A stretch of 64,000 bases of DNA from the NCBI RefSeq assembly GCF_000016665.1, contig NC_009523.1:1426001-1490000 (forward strand). Direction: 5' to 3'. Position numbers and translations under genes: made by a program. This document shows positions 48,342 through 57,120 of this stretch, one piece after another (the first letter of the stretch is position 1; each line of letters starts with the position of its first letter). This DNA comes from Roseiflexus sp. RS-1. GTDB taxonomy: Bacteria > Chloroflexota > Chloroflexia > Chloroflexales > Roseiflexaceae. The notes below the pieces were generated by a model. The model was given only the letters and a program-made list of their open reading frames with translations. It was not told the origin of the DNA and made no database searches.

Positions 48342-51248
48342 ATGCTGCGTCAACTCACGATTGCCCTCTCGTTTCCCCCGGTCATCTGGCGACGGTTGCT
48401 GAGTCACTTTGGGCTTGCGCTGGCGGTCTGGTCTGGCATGACGCTGGCAGCTGGCATGGTGGTCAGCATTCCGGTCTACGCCGAAGCGTCGGGGTACCGC
48501 ATTTTGCTGGCGGCGCTCACCGAACGCGCAGTCGCCGACCCGCTGCCGCCATTCGCCATGGTCTATCGCTACGGCGGTGCGTCCGATCCATCGATTTCGT
48601 GGCAACAGTACCTGCTGACGGATCAACTGGCGGGCAATCTGCCAGCGGCGGGGATTGACCTGCCTGCACCGCCGGGCGTGCGCTTCGCCGCCACCGAAAA
48701 ACTGCGTGTCGGGTTTCCCGACGGTGCAGGGCGGGAAGTTCTGTTTGCCCGTATCGGCTTCCTCAGCGGCATCGAACGGCATATCCAGATTGTTGATGGC
48801 GATCTGCCGCGTCCCTTCACCGGCGACGGACCGCTCGACGTGCTGGTTTCAGAAACAACCGCTGCGAAGAACACGCTGCTGATCGATGATCTCTACCGGG
48901 TCGAGTCGACCGGTCGCGGACCGCGCATCGATGTGCTGGTGCGGATCGCAGGCATCTGGCGACCGGCGGATGCCGACGCCGGTTACTGGTTTCAGCCGCC
49001 ATCGACGTATAGCGATGTCTTCCTTGTGCCCGAGGAAAGTTTTGCCCTGATTGCGGATGTGCCGGATGCGCGATTTGTGACATTGGCGGCGTGGTACACG
49101 GCGATCGATGGCAGCAGTGTGCGCAGCAGCGATGTCGAGCGTCTGCGTGAGCGAATTGCAACCGCCACCGCCGACATCCAGCAGCGTCTGCCCGGCGCGC
49201 AACTCGTGCGCTCGCCAATGGAGGCGCTAGAGCGGCATCGTGATCAGGTGCGGGTGTTGACTGTCACGCTGGCGCTGTTTGCAGTGCCATTGCTCGTCGT
49301 GATCGGGTACTTTGTGCTCCAGGTCGCCGGGATGACCGTTGCGCGCCAGCAGCAGGAGATGGCGATTCTGCGCAGTCGCGGCAGTTCGCGCTGGCAGGTG
49401 CTGGGGCTGGCGCTCGGCGAAGTGCTGCTGCTCGGCGCAGCGGCATGGGCGGCTGGTTTGCCGTTGGGGTTGTTGCTGGCGCATGTGATCTCCTGGACTG
49501 TCTCCTTTTTGCGGTTTGCGCCACTTGACGCGCCGGCGCCGACATTGTTGCCGGCAAGCCCCTGGCATGCACTGGCGACGGTTCTGCTGGCGCTGCCAGC
49601 CGTTGTGATCCCGGCGCTGAGCGCTGCCGGTCGGACGATCATTTCCTACAAGATCGAACGCGCGCGCGCAACCCGCCCACCGCTCTGGCAACGTCTCTAT
49701 CTCGATATTCTGTTGTTGATACCGGCAGTCTATGGTTATCAACAGTTACGGTTGAGCGGTATGATCGGTGTGCCGGGCGTGACTGTCGGCACGGATGACC
49801 CCTTTCGCAACCCGCTGTTGCTGCTCGCTCCGGCGCTGATGGTGTTTGCCGGCACGCTGGTCGGTATGCGTTTCCTACCGCTGCTGCTGCGCGCGCTGGC
49901 ATGGATTGCGGGGCTGTTGCCGGGAGTGGCGCTTGTGACGGCGCTGCGCTTCCTGTCGCGCACGCCGGGCGCCTATGGCGGACCGGCGCTGCTCGTTGCG
50001 CTGACCCTGGCGCTTGCAACATTCACATCGTCGATGGCGCTCACACTGGATCGTCATAGTGAAGAACGGGCGTACTATCGAGGCGCGGCGGATGTGCGTC
50101 TCGTATATCCTGGCGCGGCGATAACATCGGCAAACATTGCTGGCGATCGCGAGATCGCCCCGGCGGAAACCAGTCTTGATCTGAGCGGAGGCACGCTGGG
50201 CACAACGGGCGAAGCCGATACGACACCCAGCACGGCGTACCTGTTCGTGCCGATCGAAGAGTATCTGCTGATCCCCGGCGTGACCGGCGCCACCCGCGTT
50301 GCGCCTGGCAAGGTAGACATTATCGTGGGGAGCGCGCGACCAATCAGCGGCATTTTCTACGGCGTTGATCGGACGACCCTGGCAGCAGTGCTGGCGGATG
50401 CGTGGCGACCTGACTATGCCGATGAGTCCCTCGGCGCGTTGATGAACCGTCTGGCGGATTATCCCGATGCGGCGCTGGTTTCTGAAACATTCGCAACACA
50501 ACAAGGGCTGCGGATCGGCGACCGGTTTACGCTGGCGATGAATGATCGCGGGCAGACGCAAAATATCACATTTACGGTCGTTGGTATGCTCAGGTATTTT
50601 CCAACGCTCTACGATCAGGGTCCGCCATTTGTGATCGGGAACCTGGACTACAGTTTCGATTCACAGGGCGGGCTGTATCCGTATGAAGTCTGGCTATCGC
50701 TGGCGCCCGACGCCAGTCTGCAAGCAGTGGCGGCGGCAGGCATCGGGTACGGGCTGCGCATGATCCGCTCGACGCCGCAGACGTTGCTCGATCTCGATCT
50801 GCGCCGACCGGAGCGACAGGGGTTGTTCGGGTTGCTCTCGGTCGGTTTTCTGGCGACAACTGTGGTGACGGTGATTGGATTTGTCGCCTATACGCTTCTC
50901 TCGTTCCAGCGTCGCCTGGTGGAGTTGGGAGTCCTGCGCGCAATTGGCTTGAGTACGCGACAGTTGAGCGTGCTGCTGGTCTTTGAGCAGACGCTGATCG
51001 TCGGTTTTGGCGCCGCTCCCGGCACGCTGGTCGGTATTCTGACAAGTTGGTTGTTTATTCCATTCTTGCAGGTGCGTACCGGGGTCTATCCTGAGACGCC
51101 ACCATTCGTGGTGCAGATCGACTGGGAGCGGATCGCGCTGGTGTACGGTATTTCCGGCGGTTTGCTGGCAGCGACGATTGTTGTGATCGTGCTCTTGTTG
51201 CATCGAATGCGCATTTTCGAGGCGGTGAAACTGGGTGAAGCGGTATAG
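48342..51248 (+). CDS. FtsX-type (MacB/LolC-like) ABC transporter permease
   Basis: The 968-residue protein starts with a membrane helix (about residues 23-45), then a large extracytoplasmic domain of about 290 residues. A helix bundle around residues 305-430 includes MTVARQQQEMAILRSRGSSR, the coupling segment of FtsX domains. A second extracytoplasmic domain precedes the final FtsX domain with LLSFQRRLVELGVLRAIGLS and three more helices at 845-960. This duplicated layout is that of permeases that push envelope lipids, lipoproteins or peptides without moving a solute through. No ATPase subunit is in the window. Confidence 0.85.
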   Translation: MLRQLTIALSFPPVIWRRLLSHFGLALAVWSGMTLAAGMVVSIPVYAEASGYRILLAALTERAVADPLPPFAMVYRYGGASDPSISWQQYLLTDQLAGNLPAAGIDLPAPPGVRFAATEKLRVGFPDGAGREVLFARIGFLSGIERHIQIVDGDLPRPFTGDGPLDVLVSETTAAKNTLLIDDLYRVESTGRGPRIDVLVRIAGIWRPADADAGYWFQPPSTYSDVFLVPEESFALIADVPDARFVTLAAWYTAIDGSSVRSSDVERLRERIATATADIQQRLPGAQLVRSPMEALERHRDQVRVLTVTLALFAVPLLVVIGYFVLQVAGMTVARQQQEMAILRSRGSSRWQVLGLALGEVLLLGAAAWAAGLPLGLLLAHVISWTVSFLRFAPLDAPAPTLLPASPWHALATVLLALPAVVIPALSAAGRTIISYKIERARATRPPLWQRLYLDILLLIPAVYGYQQLRLSGMIGVPGVTVGTDDPFRNPLLLLAPALMVFAGTLVGMRFLPLLLRALAWIAGLLPGVALVTALRFLSRTPGAYGGPALLVALTLALATFTSSMALTLDRHSEERAYYRGAADVRLVYPGAAITSANIAGDREIAPAETSLDLSGGTLGTTGEADTTPSTAYLFVPIEEYLLIPGVTGATRVAPGKVDIIVGSARPISGIFYGVDRTTLAAVLADAWRPDYADESLGALMNRLADYPDAALVSETFATQQGLRIGDRFTLAMNDRGQTQNITFTVVGMLRYFPTLYDQGPPFVIGNLDYSFDSQGGLYPYEVWLSLAPDASLQAVAAAGIGYGLRMIRSTPQTLLDLDLRRPERQGLFGLLSVGFLATTVVTVIGFVAYTLLSFQRRLVELGVLRAIGLSTRQLSVLLVFEQTLIVGFGAAPGTLVGILTSWLFIPFLQVRTGVYPETPPFVVQIDWERIALVYGISGGLLAATIVVIVLLLHRMRIFEAVKLGEAV

Positions 51249-51327
51249 TCTCGTGAAGCGGTGTGAAGGCAGTGTTGACTTCGCTGCAAAAACGCACCGC
51301 TGAGACGCCGAGTAACTGTGTTGCTTG

Positions 51328-52290
51328 TCAAGGGGCGCTCGTATGCACAGCCGGATCCCAGGGCTTTTGCTGACGCAATATTGCGCCGAGAATAGTCAGC
51401 AGCTTGCGCATCGCAGCGACGATGGCGACCTTGCGCGGCTTGCCAGCTTGACACAGGCGCTGATAGAAGGCGCGCCTGACCAGACGGCGCCGCGTGGCCG
51501 CCAGGGTCGCCATGTACAACACGCTGCGCACATCCCTCCTGCCGCCGGAGATATGCCGGGGTTTGTGCTGTGCGCCGCTCTGATTGGCATACGGCGCAAC
51601 GCCCACAACGGCCGCCGCTTCCTTGCGATTGATGGTCCCCAGTTCGGGCAGGCGGAGCAGCAGGTTCAGTGCGGTGATCGCGCCGATGCCGGGCACGCTG
51701 TCGCGCAGCTCCCGTTTCCGGCGCACCTCGTCGGTGCGCTCCGCCTCGTTGTCGCGTTCCTGCTCAAGCGCACGGATCTCCTGATCCAGCCAATCAATAT
51801 GCTTCTGGATGCCCGGGCGGAGGTTCGGCGCGGCAGCCGTCAACCGATTGATCTCAGCCGTCCGCATCTGAATCACCTGCTCCCGCCGGACCAGCAGGTC
51901 GCGCAAGGATGCGCGCTGCTCGTCCGTCGCTTGGTGGTGCGGCGGGCGCACCCGTTCGGCAAAGCGGGCGAGCAACCGGGCATCCAGGCGGTCGGTCTTC
52001 GCCTGGCGTCCTTCCGCGTGCGCCAGGGCGCGCACGCGGCGTGGCTGCACCCGCGCCGTCGGCACGCCAGCCTGGAGCAGTTGGGCGAACACCATGCGCT
52101 CCAGCCCGCCGGTCGCCTCCAGCACAATCAGGGTCGGCTGCAGGCGCTGGAGTCGCGTGACCAGGAGCTGGACACCTTCGTCGGTAGACGGTATCGTCTC
52201 GCGTGGCGCGTGCGGGTCGGCGCCAAACGCCACATCCAGCGTCTGTTTGGAGACATCAATGCCGATAAAGAGCGACTCACGGGAAGCCAT
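51328..52290 (-). CDS. IS110-family transposase (DEDD recombinase)
   Basis: The 320-residue protein has the RuvC-like catalytic residues Asp12 (GIDVSKQTLDVAF), Glu58 (LIVLEATGG) and the Asp100/Asp103 pair (KTDRLDARLLARF). A coiled-coil region follows, then the C-terminal Tnp_20 domain SVPGIGAITALNLLLRLPEL and GVAPYANQSGAQHKPRHISG, which contains the likely catalytic serine. These transposases recombine without flanking inverted repeats and use a bridge RNA from a noncoding end. The gene is intact and has GGAGG before the start. It is inserted between the permease and the proline-rich protein gene. Confidence 0.93.
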   Translation of the reverse strand: MASRESLFIGIDVSKQTLDVAFGADPHAPRETIPSTDEGVQLLVTRLQRLQPTLIVLEATGGLERMVFAQLLQAGVPTARVQPRRVRALAHAEGRQAKTDRLDARLLARFAERVRPPHHQATDEQRASLRDLLVRREQVIQMRTAEINRLTAAAPNLRPGIQKHIDWLDQEIRALEQERDNEAERTDEVRRKRELRDSVPGIGAITALNLLLRLPELGTINRKEAAAVVGVAPYANQSGAQHKPRHISGGRRDVRSVLYMATLAATRRRLVRRAFYQRLCQAGKPRKVAIVAAMRKLLTILGAILRQQKPWDPAVHTSAP

Positions 52291-52380
52291 ACACAGAACC
52301 TCCTGAGGAAAACGGCGCCAGCCTTGCTAGCATATGCGGGTTTGAGGGCCCAGATACCTGTTCGGCTTGGTCGCGTTGAA

Positions 52381-52445
52381 GGACACGGCTACCCAACACT
52401 CCGCGGCGATCTCGTGAACCTGGCGCAGAACGGTATACCGTGTCC
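52381..52445 (-). ncRNA. Candidate IS110 bridge RNA hairpin
   Basis: GGACACGG (52381-52388) is the inverse complement of CCGTGTCC (52438-52445), closing a stem-loop of about 65 bases, and the inner ACGGTATACCGT is itself a perfect palindrome. On the minus strand a TATAAT (52457-52452) lies just upstream of this fold, so the stem would be transcribed toward the transposase gene. In IS110-group elements such a noncoding end encodes the bridge RNA; the target- and donor-binding loops were not assigned here. Confidence 0.45.
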
Positions 52446-52677
52446 CGTTAGATTATACTAGGGCGCAGAGAACCCTAAAAACGAACTATGATGGATGCAT
52501 AGCAAAGCATGCGTGTGCGTGACTCGCTATGGAATCCGCCTCTGCGAATGCTGCGCCTTCAGGGTGACATACCCCTTTTTGCAGTGGACTCAATGTTCAA
52601 AAGAGACGCTTGAAGAACCGATCACCCTCTGTTACTATAGCCGCAATCGCGTACTGAAGCGACAAGGAGCATCCCGC

Positions 52678-53232
52678 ATGCCTCGATTGATTGTGGTGAT
52701 CTGCGCCGGTATCGTGGCAACCGGATTACTCGTCGGTTTTGCACGAGCGATGGAAGCGGCTGCACCCCGTTCTGCGCCGCAGGCGCCGCTGCTGGCGTTG
52801 ACCGAAACGGTGGAAGTACGTCCTACTGACACGCCGCCGCCGACAACGCCGCCGGGCACGCCGCCGCCAACAACGCCGCCAGGGACGCCGCCGCCGACGA
52901 CCCCGCCAGGGACGCCGCCACCGACGACCCCGCCGGAGACGCCGCCACCGACGACCCCGCCGGAGACGCCGCCACCGACGACCCCGCCAGAGACACCGCC
53001 GCCGACGACCCCGCCAGAGACGCCACCGCCGGGAACGCCAGTGCAGGAGCAGCAGCAGCAGACGGTTACGCTGGTTTCTGTCGGTACGCCAACACCGACG
53101 CTGACCGTGCCTGTTCCTGTCACCCTCCCCGGCGCCGGTGCATCTGTCGCCAGTGGAGCGCCGCTGATGCTTGTACTGATAGCGCTGCTCGTGATTGCTG
53201 GCGGATTGCTGGCTCGTAGCCGTAAGGCGTAA
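52678..53232 (+). CDS. Proline-rich surface protein with C-terminal anchor-like signal
   Basis: The 184-residue protein begins with a signal or anchor helix (LIVVICAGIVATGLLVGFAR) and carries seven copies of a nine-residue repeat, TPPPTTPPG or TPPPTTPPE, at about residues 51-117. It ends with LPGAGASVASGAPLMLVLIA followed by a hydrophobic stretch and the basic tail LLARSRKA. This LPxxG-hydrophobic-basic layout resembles sortase sorting signals, although LPGAG is not the canonical LPxTG. AAGGAG lies nine bases before the ATG. The repeats make an elongated stalk likely. The peptidase gene follows directly. Confidence 0.72.
   Translation: MPRLIVVICAGIVATGLLVGFARAMEAAAPRSAPQAPLLALTETVEVRPTDTPPPTTPPGTPPPTTPPGTPPPTTPPGTPPPTTPPETPPPTTPPETPPPTTPPETPPPTTPPETPPPGTPVQEQQQQTVTLVSVGTPTPTLTVPVPVTLPGAGASVASGAPLMLVLIALLVIAGGLLARSRKA
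52828..53028 (+). repeat. 27-bp tandem coding repeats
   Basis: The DNA encoding the Thr/Pro repeats consists of about seven 27-base units of the type ACGCCGCCGCCGACAACGCC plus GCCGGGN, with synonymous differences between copies. Copy number is likely to vary by slippage. Confidence 0.8.
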
Positions 53233-53279
53233 CTCTGTAACGCAGCAGAAGAGTTGCCGCTTGTGCTGCCTGGATTGCA

Positions 53280-55934
53280 ATGATGACACGTTTTGCTCTC
53301 GTTCTTGTTCTGATCATCGGCAGTGTGTGCGGTGCGATGGCATCTCCCACAGCAACCGGCGCCGGGGATGATGCGCCGGTGGTGCGTCCGGTTGATAATG
53401 GCGTTTGGATAACCTGGCGTCCCACTGTTCCCGATCCTTCGCTGCCAGTGAAACCGGTTCTGGTTGCGCTGCGCGCATTCAGTGATGCTGGTGTCGAGCC
53501 ACGCGTCATTGCGCTCGACGATGCACCATGGTCTGGCTCACCCGATGATGTGCCGGTTGCGCCGGTGGTGGTGGTGCGCGAGTCGCGTCTGCGCGGCGAA
53601 CGGATCGTGGCGCTGGCGCTGAGTCCGGTGTATCGGCAGGATGGACGTGCGCGCGCCGTGCGTACCCTTGAGGTGCTGGTCGAAGCGGTGGCGCCGCTAG
53701 AGACTGTGGGCGAGTCGGGTCTCGCGTTTGCCCAGGCGATGGCGTCGCCTTCCTCGATTCCGCCTCGCCCCCCCGCGTTCCCCGCTGTCCCGGCGTTGCG
53801 GGTGCGCGTCGAACACCAGGGATTGCAGATTCTCCGAGTCAGCGAACTGAGTCCGGCGATCGCCGGATCACCGGCGCGCATCAAACTCAGTCGCGCCGGC
53901 ACGGAGATCCCGGTCGAGTTGCGCGATGTCAACGGGAACAGCGCCTGGGGCGATCCTGATGATGAACTGCGCTTCTACGCGCCGCCGCCGGGCGACCGCT
54001 GGAACCGGAGCGACACATACTGGCTTACGCTGGAAGATGGTGCGCGATTGCGGATTGCATCTCGTGCAACCAGCATACCATCGGGGGAAGCGCCGTCCGG
54101 CGCGCTGGAGCGGGGCGTGGTGCGGGGAACGAGCTACTACGACTCGCGGCGCCCCGGCAGTGACGGCGACCACTGGTTTGCAGCGTTGCTGCGCGCCGAA
54201 CCAGGGCAACCGGAGGATGATCAGGCGCGGATGAGCATTCCGGTAACAACGACCCTTCCGGCGGCGGCAGGAACGATGACCTTCACGGTAAGCGTGCATG
54301 TGCAATCCGGCGCTGTGCGTCGCCTGACTGCCGCAATCGGGTCGAGCAGCAGCGCGCCAGTAGAGTGGAACAGCGCCGGAGATGCGACGCTGACGCTGGT
54401 AGCGCCGGGAACTGCTGGCGGCGCAACCGAAGCGCGCCTGACCCTGACCGCCATCACCGGCTACGCACAGGTCGCGGTTGATACCATCGAGTGGTACAGA
54501 CCGGTGCTGCTCCAGTTTGGCGGGAAGGGAGCGATCTTCCAGGGCGCATCCGGTCAGCGCGCCTATCAGATCGCTGGAGCGCCGCCTGGCTTTGCCCTGT
54601 ACGACGTGACCGATCCGGCTGCGCCGGTGCGGGTGCAGATCACCGGAGCGGCGTTCGAGGATGATCGTGCAGGGCGCTCGTACCTGCTGACCGGCGATGG
54701 GACCATTTTCACGCCGACGGTCGAACCCTTTACCCCGCCAGCGTTGCCATCTGGCGCCGATGCGGTCTACATTGCCCCGGCGCTGCTGCACCCCGCGCTG
54801 ACGCCACTTCTCGATCTGCGGCGAGCGCAGGGATATACCGTCGCGGTAATCGATGTCCAGACCATCTATGACGGATGGAGTTCCGGTCAGGTCGATCCGC
54901 GCGCGATCCGTTCATTTCTGCAACATGCAGCGCGAACATGGTCGCCGCCGCCGATGGCGGTGACGCTTGTCGGCGATGGGAGTTCCGATCCGTTTGACTA
55001 CACCAATCGCGGTGCAAAGAACGTCAACCTGATGCCGCCCTATCTGGCGATGGTCGATCCGTGGCTGGGTGAGACAGCCTGCGAAACCTGCTACGCGCAA
55101 CTCGACGGTGAAAACCCGACCGACGACCGGTTGCCGGATGTCTGGCTTGGGCGTTTGCCGGTGAAGAGCGCCGCCGAACTGCAAACGCTCGTCGCCAAAA
55201 TCATCGGGTACGAAACAGCGCCGACCGGCGGTGCGTGGCGCGGGCGGATGCTGTACCTGGCAGACGATGCGGACAGCAGCGGCGATTTTGCGGCACAGGC
55301 GGAAGCGAGTATTGCACTGCAACCGCCTGTCATGCAGATCGATCGCGTGTTTTTCGGCGATGGCGCGGGGCAGATTCCAACCGCAGCCGCAGCGCGCGCG
55401 GCGGCACTGGCGCGCTTTGGCAATGGTGCGGCGGTGGTTGCGTACTTCGGGCATGCACACCAGCAGCAGTGGGCAGTGACCGAGTTGAGCGCTCCGGAGA
55501 ACTGGTTGCTCCACCGTTCGGATGTGCTGCAACTGACGAACGGCGACCGGTTGCCGGTGGTGCTATCGCTCACCTGCCTGAGCAGCGCCTTCCAGTGGCC
55601 CTCCTATGTCGGCATGACCATCGACGAAGCATTGCTGCTGAGTGAGAAGGGCGGCGCCGTGGCGGTGTGGGGACCGACGGGGTTGGGGGTATCGTATGGG
55701 CACGATAAACTGCAAGAAGGATTCTTCCGCACCCTCTGGTCGTCCTCGGCAGGAAACGACATCGAACGCGCTATTCCACTGGGCGCATTGACCGCTGCTG
55801 GCTTCCGCGAACTCTTTACTGGCAGCGTATGCTGTCAGGAAACGCTGTTGACCTATGCCCTGCTCGGCGACCCGCTGACCCGGCTGCGGGTTCTGCTGAC
55901 GTGGCGCGTCACGCTGCCGCTGGTGCAGCGGTAG
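53280..55934 (+). CDS. Gingipain-like peptidase, C25 family
   Basis: The 884-residue protein has an N-terminal signal peptide (TRFALVLVLIIGSVCGAMAS) and a long beta-rich propeptide-like region. The catalytic domain starts near residue 490 (YIAPALLHPALTPLLDLRRA). It contains AVTLVGDGSSDPF, VWLGRLPVKSAAEL, the catalytic His725 in VAYFGHAHQQQW and Cys766 in LPVVLSLTCLSSAF, followed by GGAVAVWGPTG. These match the C25 Cys/His dyad of gingipain-type proteases and their more distant bacterial relatives. It is probably secreted. A clear ribosome-binding site is not visible before the ATG at 53280 or 53283. Confidence 0.85.
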   Translation: MMTRFALVLVLIIGSVCGAMASPTATGAGDDAPVVRPVDNGVWITWRPTVPDPSLPVKPVLVALRAFSDAGVEPRVIALDDAPWSGSPDDVPVAPVVVVRESRLRGERIVALALSPVYRQDGRARAVRTLEVLVEAVAPLETVGESGLAFAQAMASPSSIPPRPPAFPAVPALRVRVEHQGLQILRVSELSPAIAGSPARIKLSRAGTEIPVELRDVNGNSAWGDPDDELRFYAPPPGDRWNRSDTYWLTLEDGARLRIASRATSIPSGEAPSGALERGVVRGTSYYDSRRPGSDGDHWFAALLRAEPGQPEDDQARMSIPVTTTLPAAAGTMTFTVSVHVQSGAVRRLTAAIGSSSSAPVEWNSAGDATLTLVAPGTAGGATEARLTLTAITGYAQVAVDTIEWYRPVLLQFGGKGAIFQGASGQRAYQIAGAPPGFALYDVTDPAAPVRVQITGAAFEDDRAGRSYLLTGDGTIFTPTVEPFTPPALPSGADAVYIAPALLHPALTPLLDLRRAQGYTVAVIDVQTIYDGWSSGQVDPRAIRSFLQHAARTWSPPPMAVTLVGDGSSDPFDYTNRGAKNVNLMPPYLAMVDPWLGETACETCYAQLDGENPTDDRLPDVWLGRLPVKSAAELQTLVAKIIGYETAPTGGAWRGRMLYLADDADSSGDFAAQAEASIALQPPVMQIDRVFFGDGAGQIPTAAAARAAALARFGNGAAVVAYFGHAHQQQWAVTELSAPENWLLHRSDVLQLTNGDRLPVVLSLTCLSSAFQWPSYVGMTIDEALLLSEKGGAVAVWGPTGLGVSYGHDKLQEGFFRTLWSSSAGNDIERAIPLGALTAAGFRELFTGSVCCQETLLTYALLGDPLTRLRVLLTWRVTLPLVQR

Positions 55935-56027
55935 GATGCTGTGGGGTGCGATGGAGGGGGGGCGGGCGGGAGCACAGGTTCTGACCGGCGCACCGCTGGT
56001 TTCTGATGCGTCTGTGCCCCTTCTCCG

Positions 56028-56051
56028 CCTGCTCTCAAGGGCAGGTTTTTT
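56028..56051 (+). terminator. Intrinsic terminator after the C25 peptidase gene
   Basis: CCTGCTC (56028-56034), loop TCAA and GGGCAGG (56039-56045) form a seven-pair stem followed by six T, a textbook intrinsic terminator about 95 bases after the stop. Confidence 0.8.
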
Positions 56052-56430
56052 AAGCGGACATAAGCGGTTTTCTTTGTTCCGAAGCATTTGTGCATCCTCA
56101 TCCCCCTGACCTCCTTTTCTCATATCAAATCTTGATCGATAGGATGCATTCCTGCCGGGGCGCCACGCGGTCGTTCTGGAATGTTCCTGACGCACTGGAA
56201 CCGTGTGCATCCCCGCAAACACGGCAATACCCGCGTCACTCGTGTGGTCCAAAAGTGATGTAATCCAACGGCGCAGCGCGTAGATTTCTGCGAGTGACTG
56301 CCAGAGACGTACAGCGCCTGAATCGGGTATGCCAGGCAGAGGGTGATGATGGTATTCTACGGATCGTTCATGGTTTCCATTATATGCGATGCTGTGCAGT
56401 GCACGAAGCCCGTATGATGGATGGTGAGGG

Positions 56431-56458
56431 ATTGACAGACTGGCATTGTCTGCTATAA
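56431..56458 (+). promoter_or_regulatory. Consensus promoter of the MarR-protoglobin pair
   Basis: TTGACA (56431-56436), a 16-base spacer and TATAAT (56453-56458) are both perfect boxes. A small inverted repeat, TTAG-GAGTA-CTAA (56463-56475), overlaps the ribosome-binding site just downstream and could be the site where the MarR protein represses itself. Confidence 0.8.
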
Positions 56459-56478
56459 TTATTTAGGAGTACTAAGTA

Positions 56479-57099
56479 ATGACTTCTTTTGATCCGAAGC
56501 ATCGAACGACGGTCGGTGGACAGATCACGATTGCGCTCTACCGAATCGCGCAGGCAATTGACTATCTGCTGCGGGAACGGGGAAAGACGATGCACCTTTC
56601 GCCAGCCCAGATTCAGACATTGATCTTTCTCAAGTACGCCCGCCCTGGCGTGCGCACGGTTGGCGGTCTGGCGCAGCGCCTGGGAGTGACGTATGCGACG
56701 GCGAGCGGCGTGGCTGATGCGTTGGAAAACAAGCGGTTTATCGAGCGTGTGACGTTGCCGGGTGATCAGCGCGTAGTAACGTTGCTGTTGACCGAGGCGG
56801 GTGCGGCGCAGGCGGGGCAGCTAGAAAACGTGCTGGATGAGATCGAGGCAGCGGTTGATGGATTGCCCGATGCTGAGCAGAGCGTGTTGCTGCACGCCAC
56901 ACAGGCGATTGTCGCGCGTTTGCAGCAGAGCGGCTATGTGCGCGTGTACGAGATGTGCTGGGGGTGTCAATTCTTTCGGCGCGACGCCCATCCCGACGAC
57001 CCGCGCGGACCGCATCATTGTGCATTCGTAGACGCGCCGCTGGCAGAACCGGCAACATATTTCGAGTGCCCTGATTTTGTGCCTTCAGAGCAGGGATAA
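56479..57099 (+). CDS. MarR-family regulator with C-terminal Cys/His metal site
   Basis: The 206-residue protein has a winged-helix DNA-binding core: LSPAQIQTLIFLKYARPGVR, VGGLAQRLGVTYATASGVAD and the wing ERVTLPGDQRVVTLLLTEAG. After residue 150 it carries an extension with CWGC (Cys160, Cys163), HHC (Cys181) and FECPDF (Cys197). That set could bind an iron-sulfur cluster or zinc and make the regulator respond to O2, NO or redox. AGGAG precedes the ATG. The protoglobin gene lies 21 bases downstream in the same transcript. Confidence 0.85.
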   Translation: MTSFDPKHRTTVGGQITIALYRIAQAIDYLLRERGKTMHLSPAQIQTLIFLKYARPGVRTVGGLAQRLGVTYATASGVADALENKRFIERVTLPGDQRVVTLLLTEAGAAQAGQLENVLDEIEAAVDGLPDAEQSVLLHATQAIVARLQQSGYVRVYEMCWGCQFFRRDAHPDDPRGPHHCAFVDAPLAEPATYFECPDFVPSEQG

Positions 57100-57120
57100 A
57101 AACACGAAGGAGGTGCTGCA

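Larger units (their letters stand above)
51300..52480 (-). mobile_element. IS110-family insertion sequence (approximate ends)
   Basis: The element consists of the transposase gene and about 190 bases of noncoding sequence before its start. The exact ends cannot be fixed because this family has no inverted repeats or long target duplications; the limits given here are estimates. The side upstream of the transposase has structured sequence and a TATAAT, as expected for the bridge-RNA end of IS110 elements. Confidence 0.6.
55935..56478. other. Intergenic region between the C25 peptidase and MarR genes
   Basis: The region holds the peptidase terminator (56028-56051) and the MarR promoter (56431-56458). 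Between these, about 380 bases show no frame with a credible start site or protein-like composition. Confidence 0.5.

Noticed and set aside
47298-48782. 494-residue minus-strand frame opposite the deacetylase-like and permease genes
   Set aside because: It spans the junction of two well supported plus-strand genes and has low-quality composition (Arg, Gln and Cys rich).
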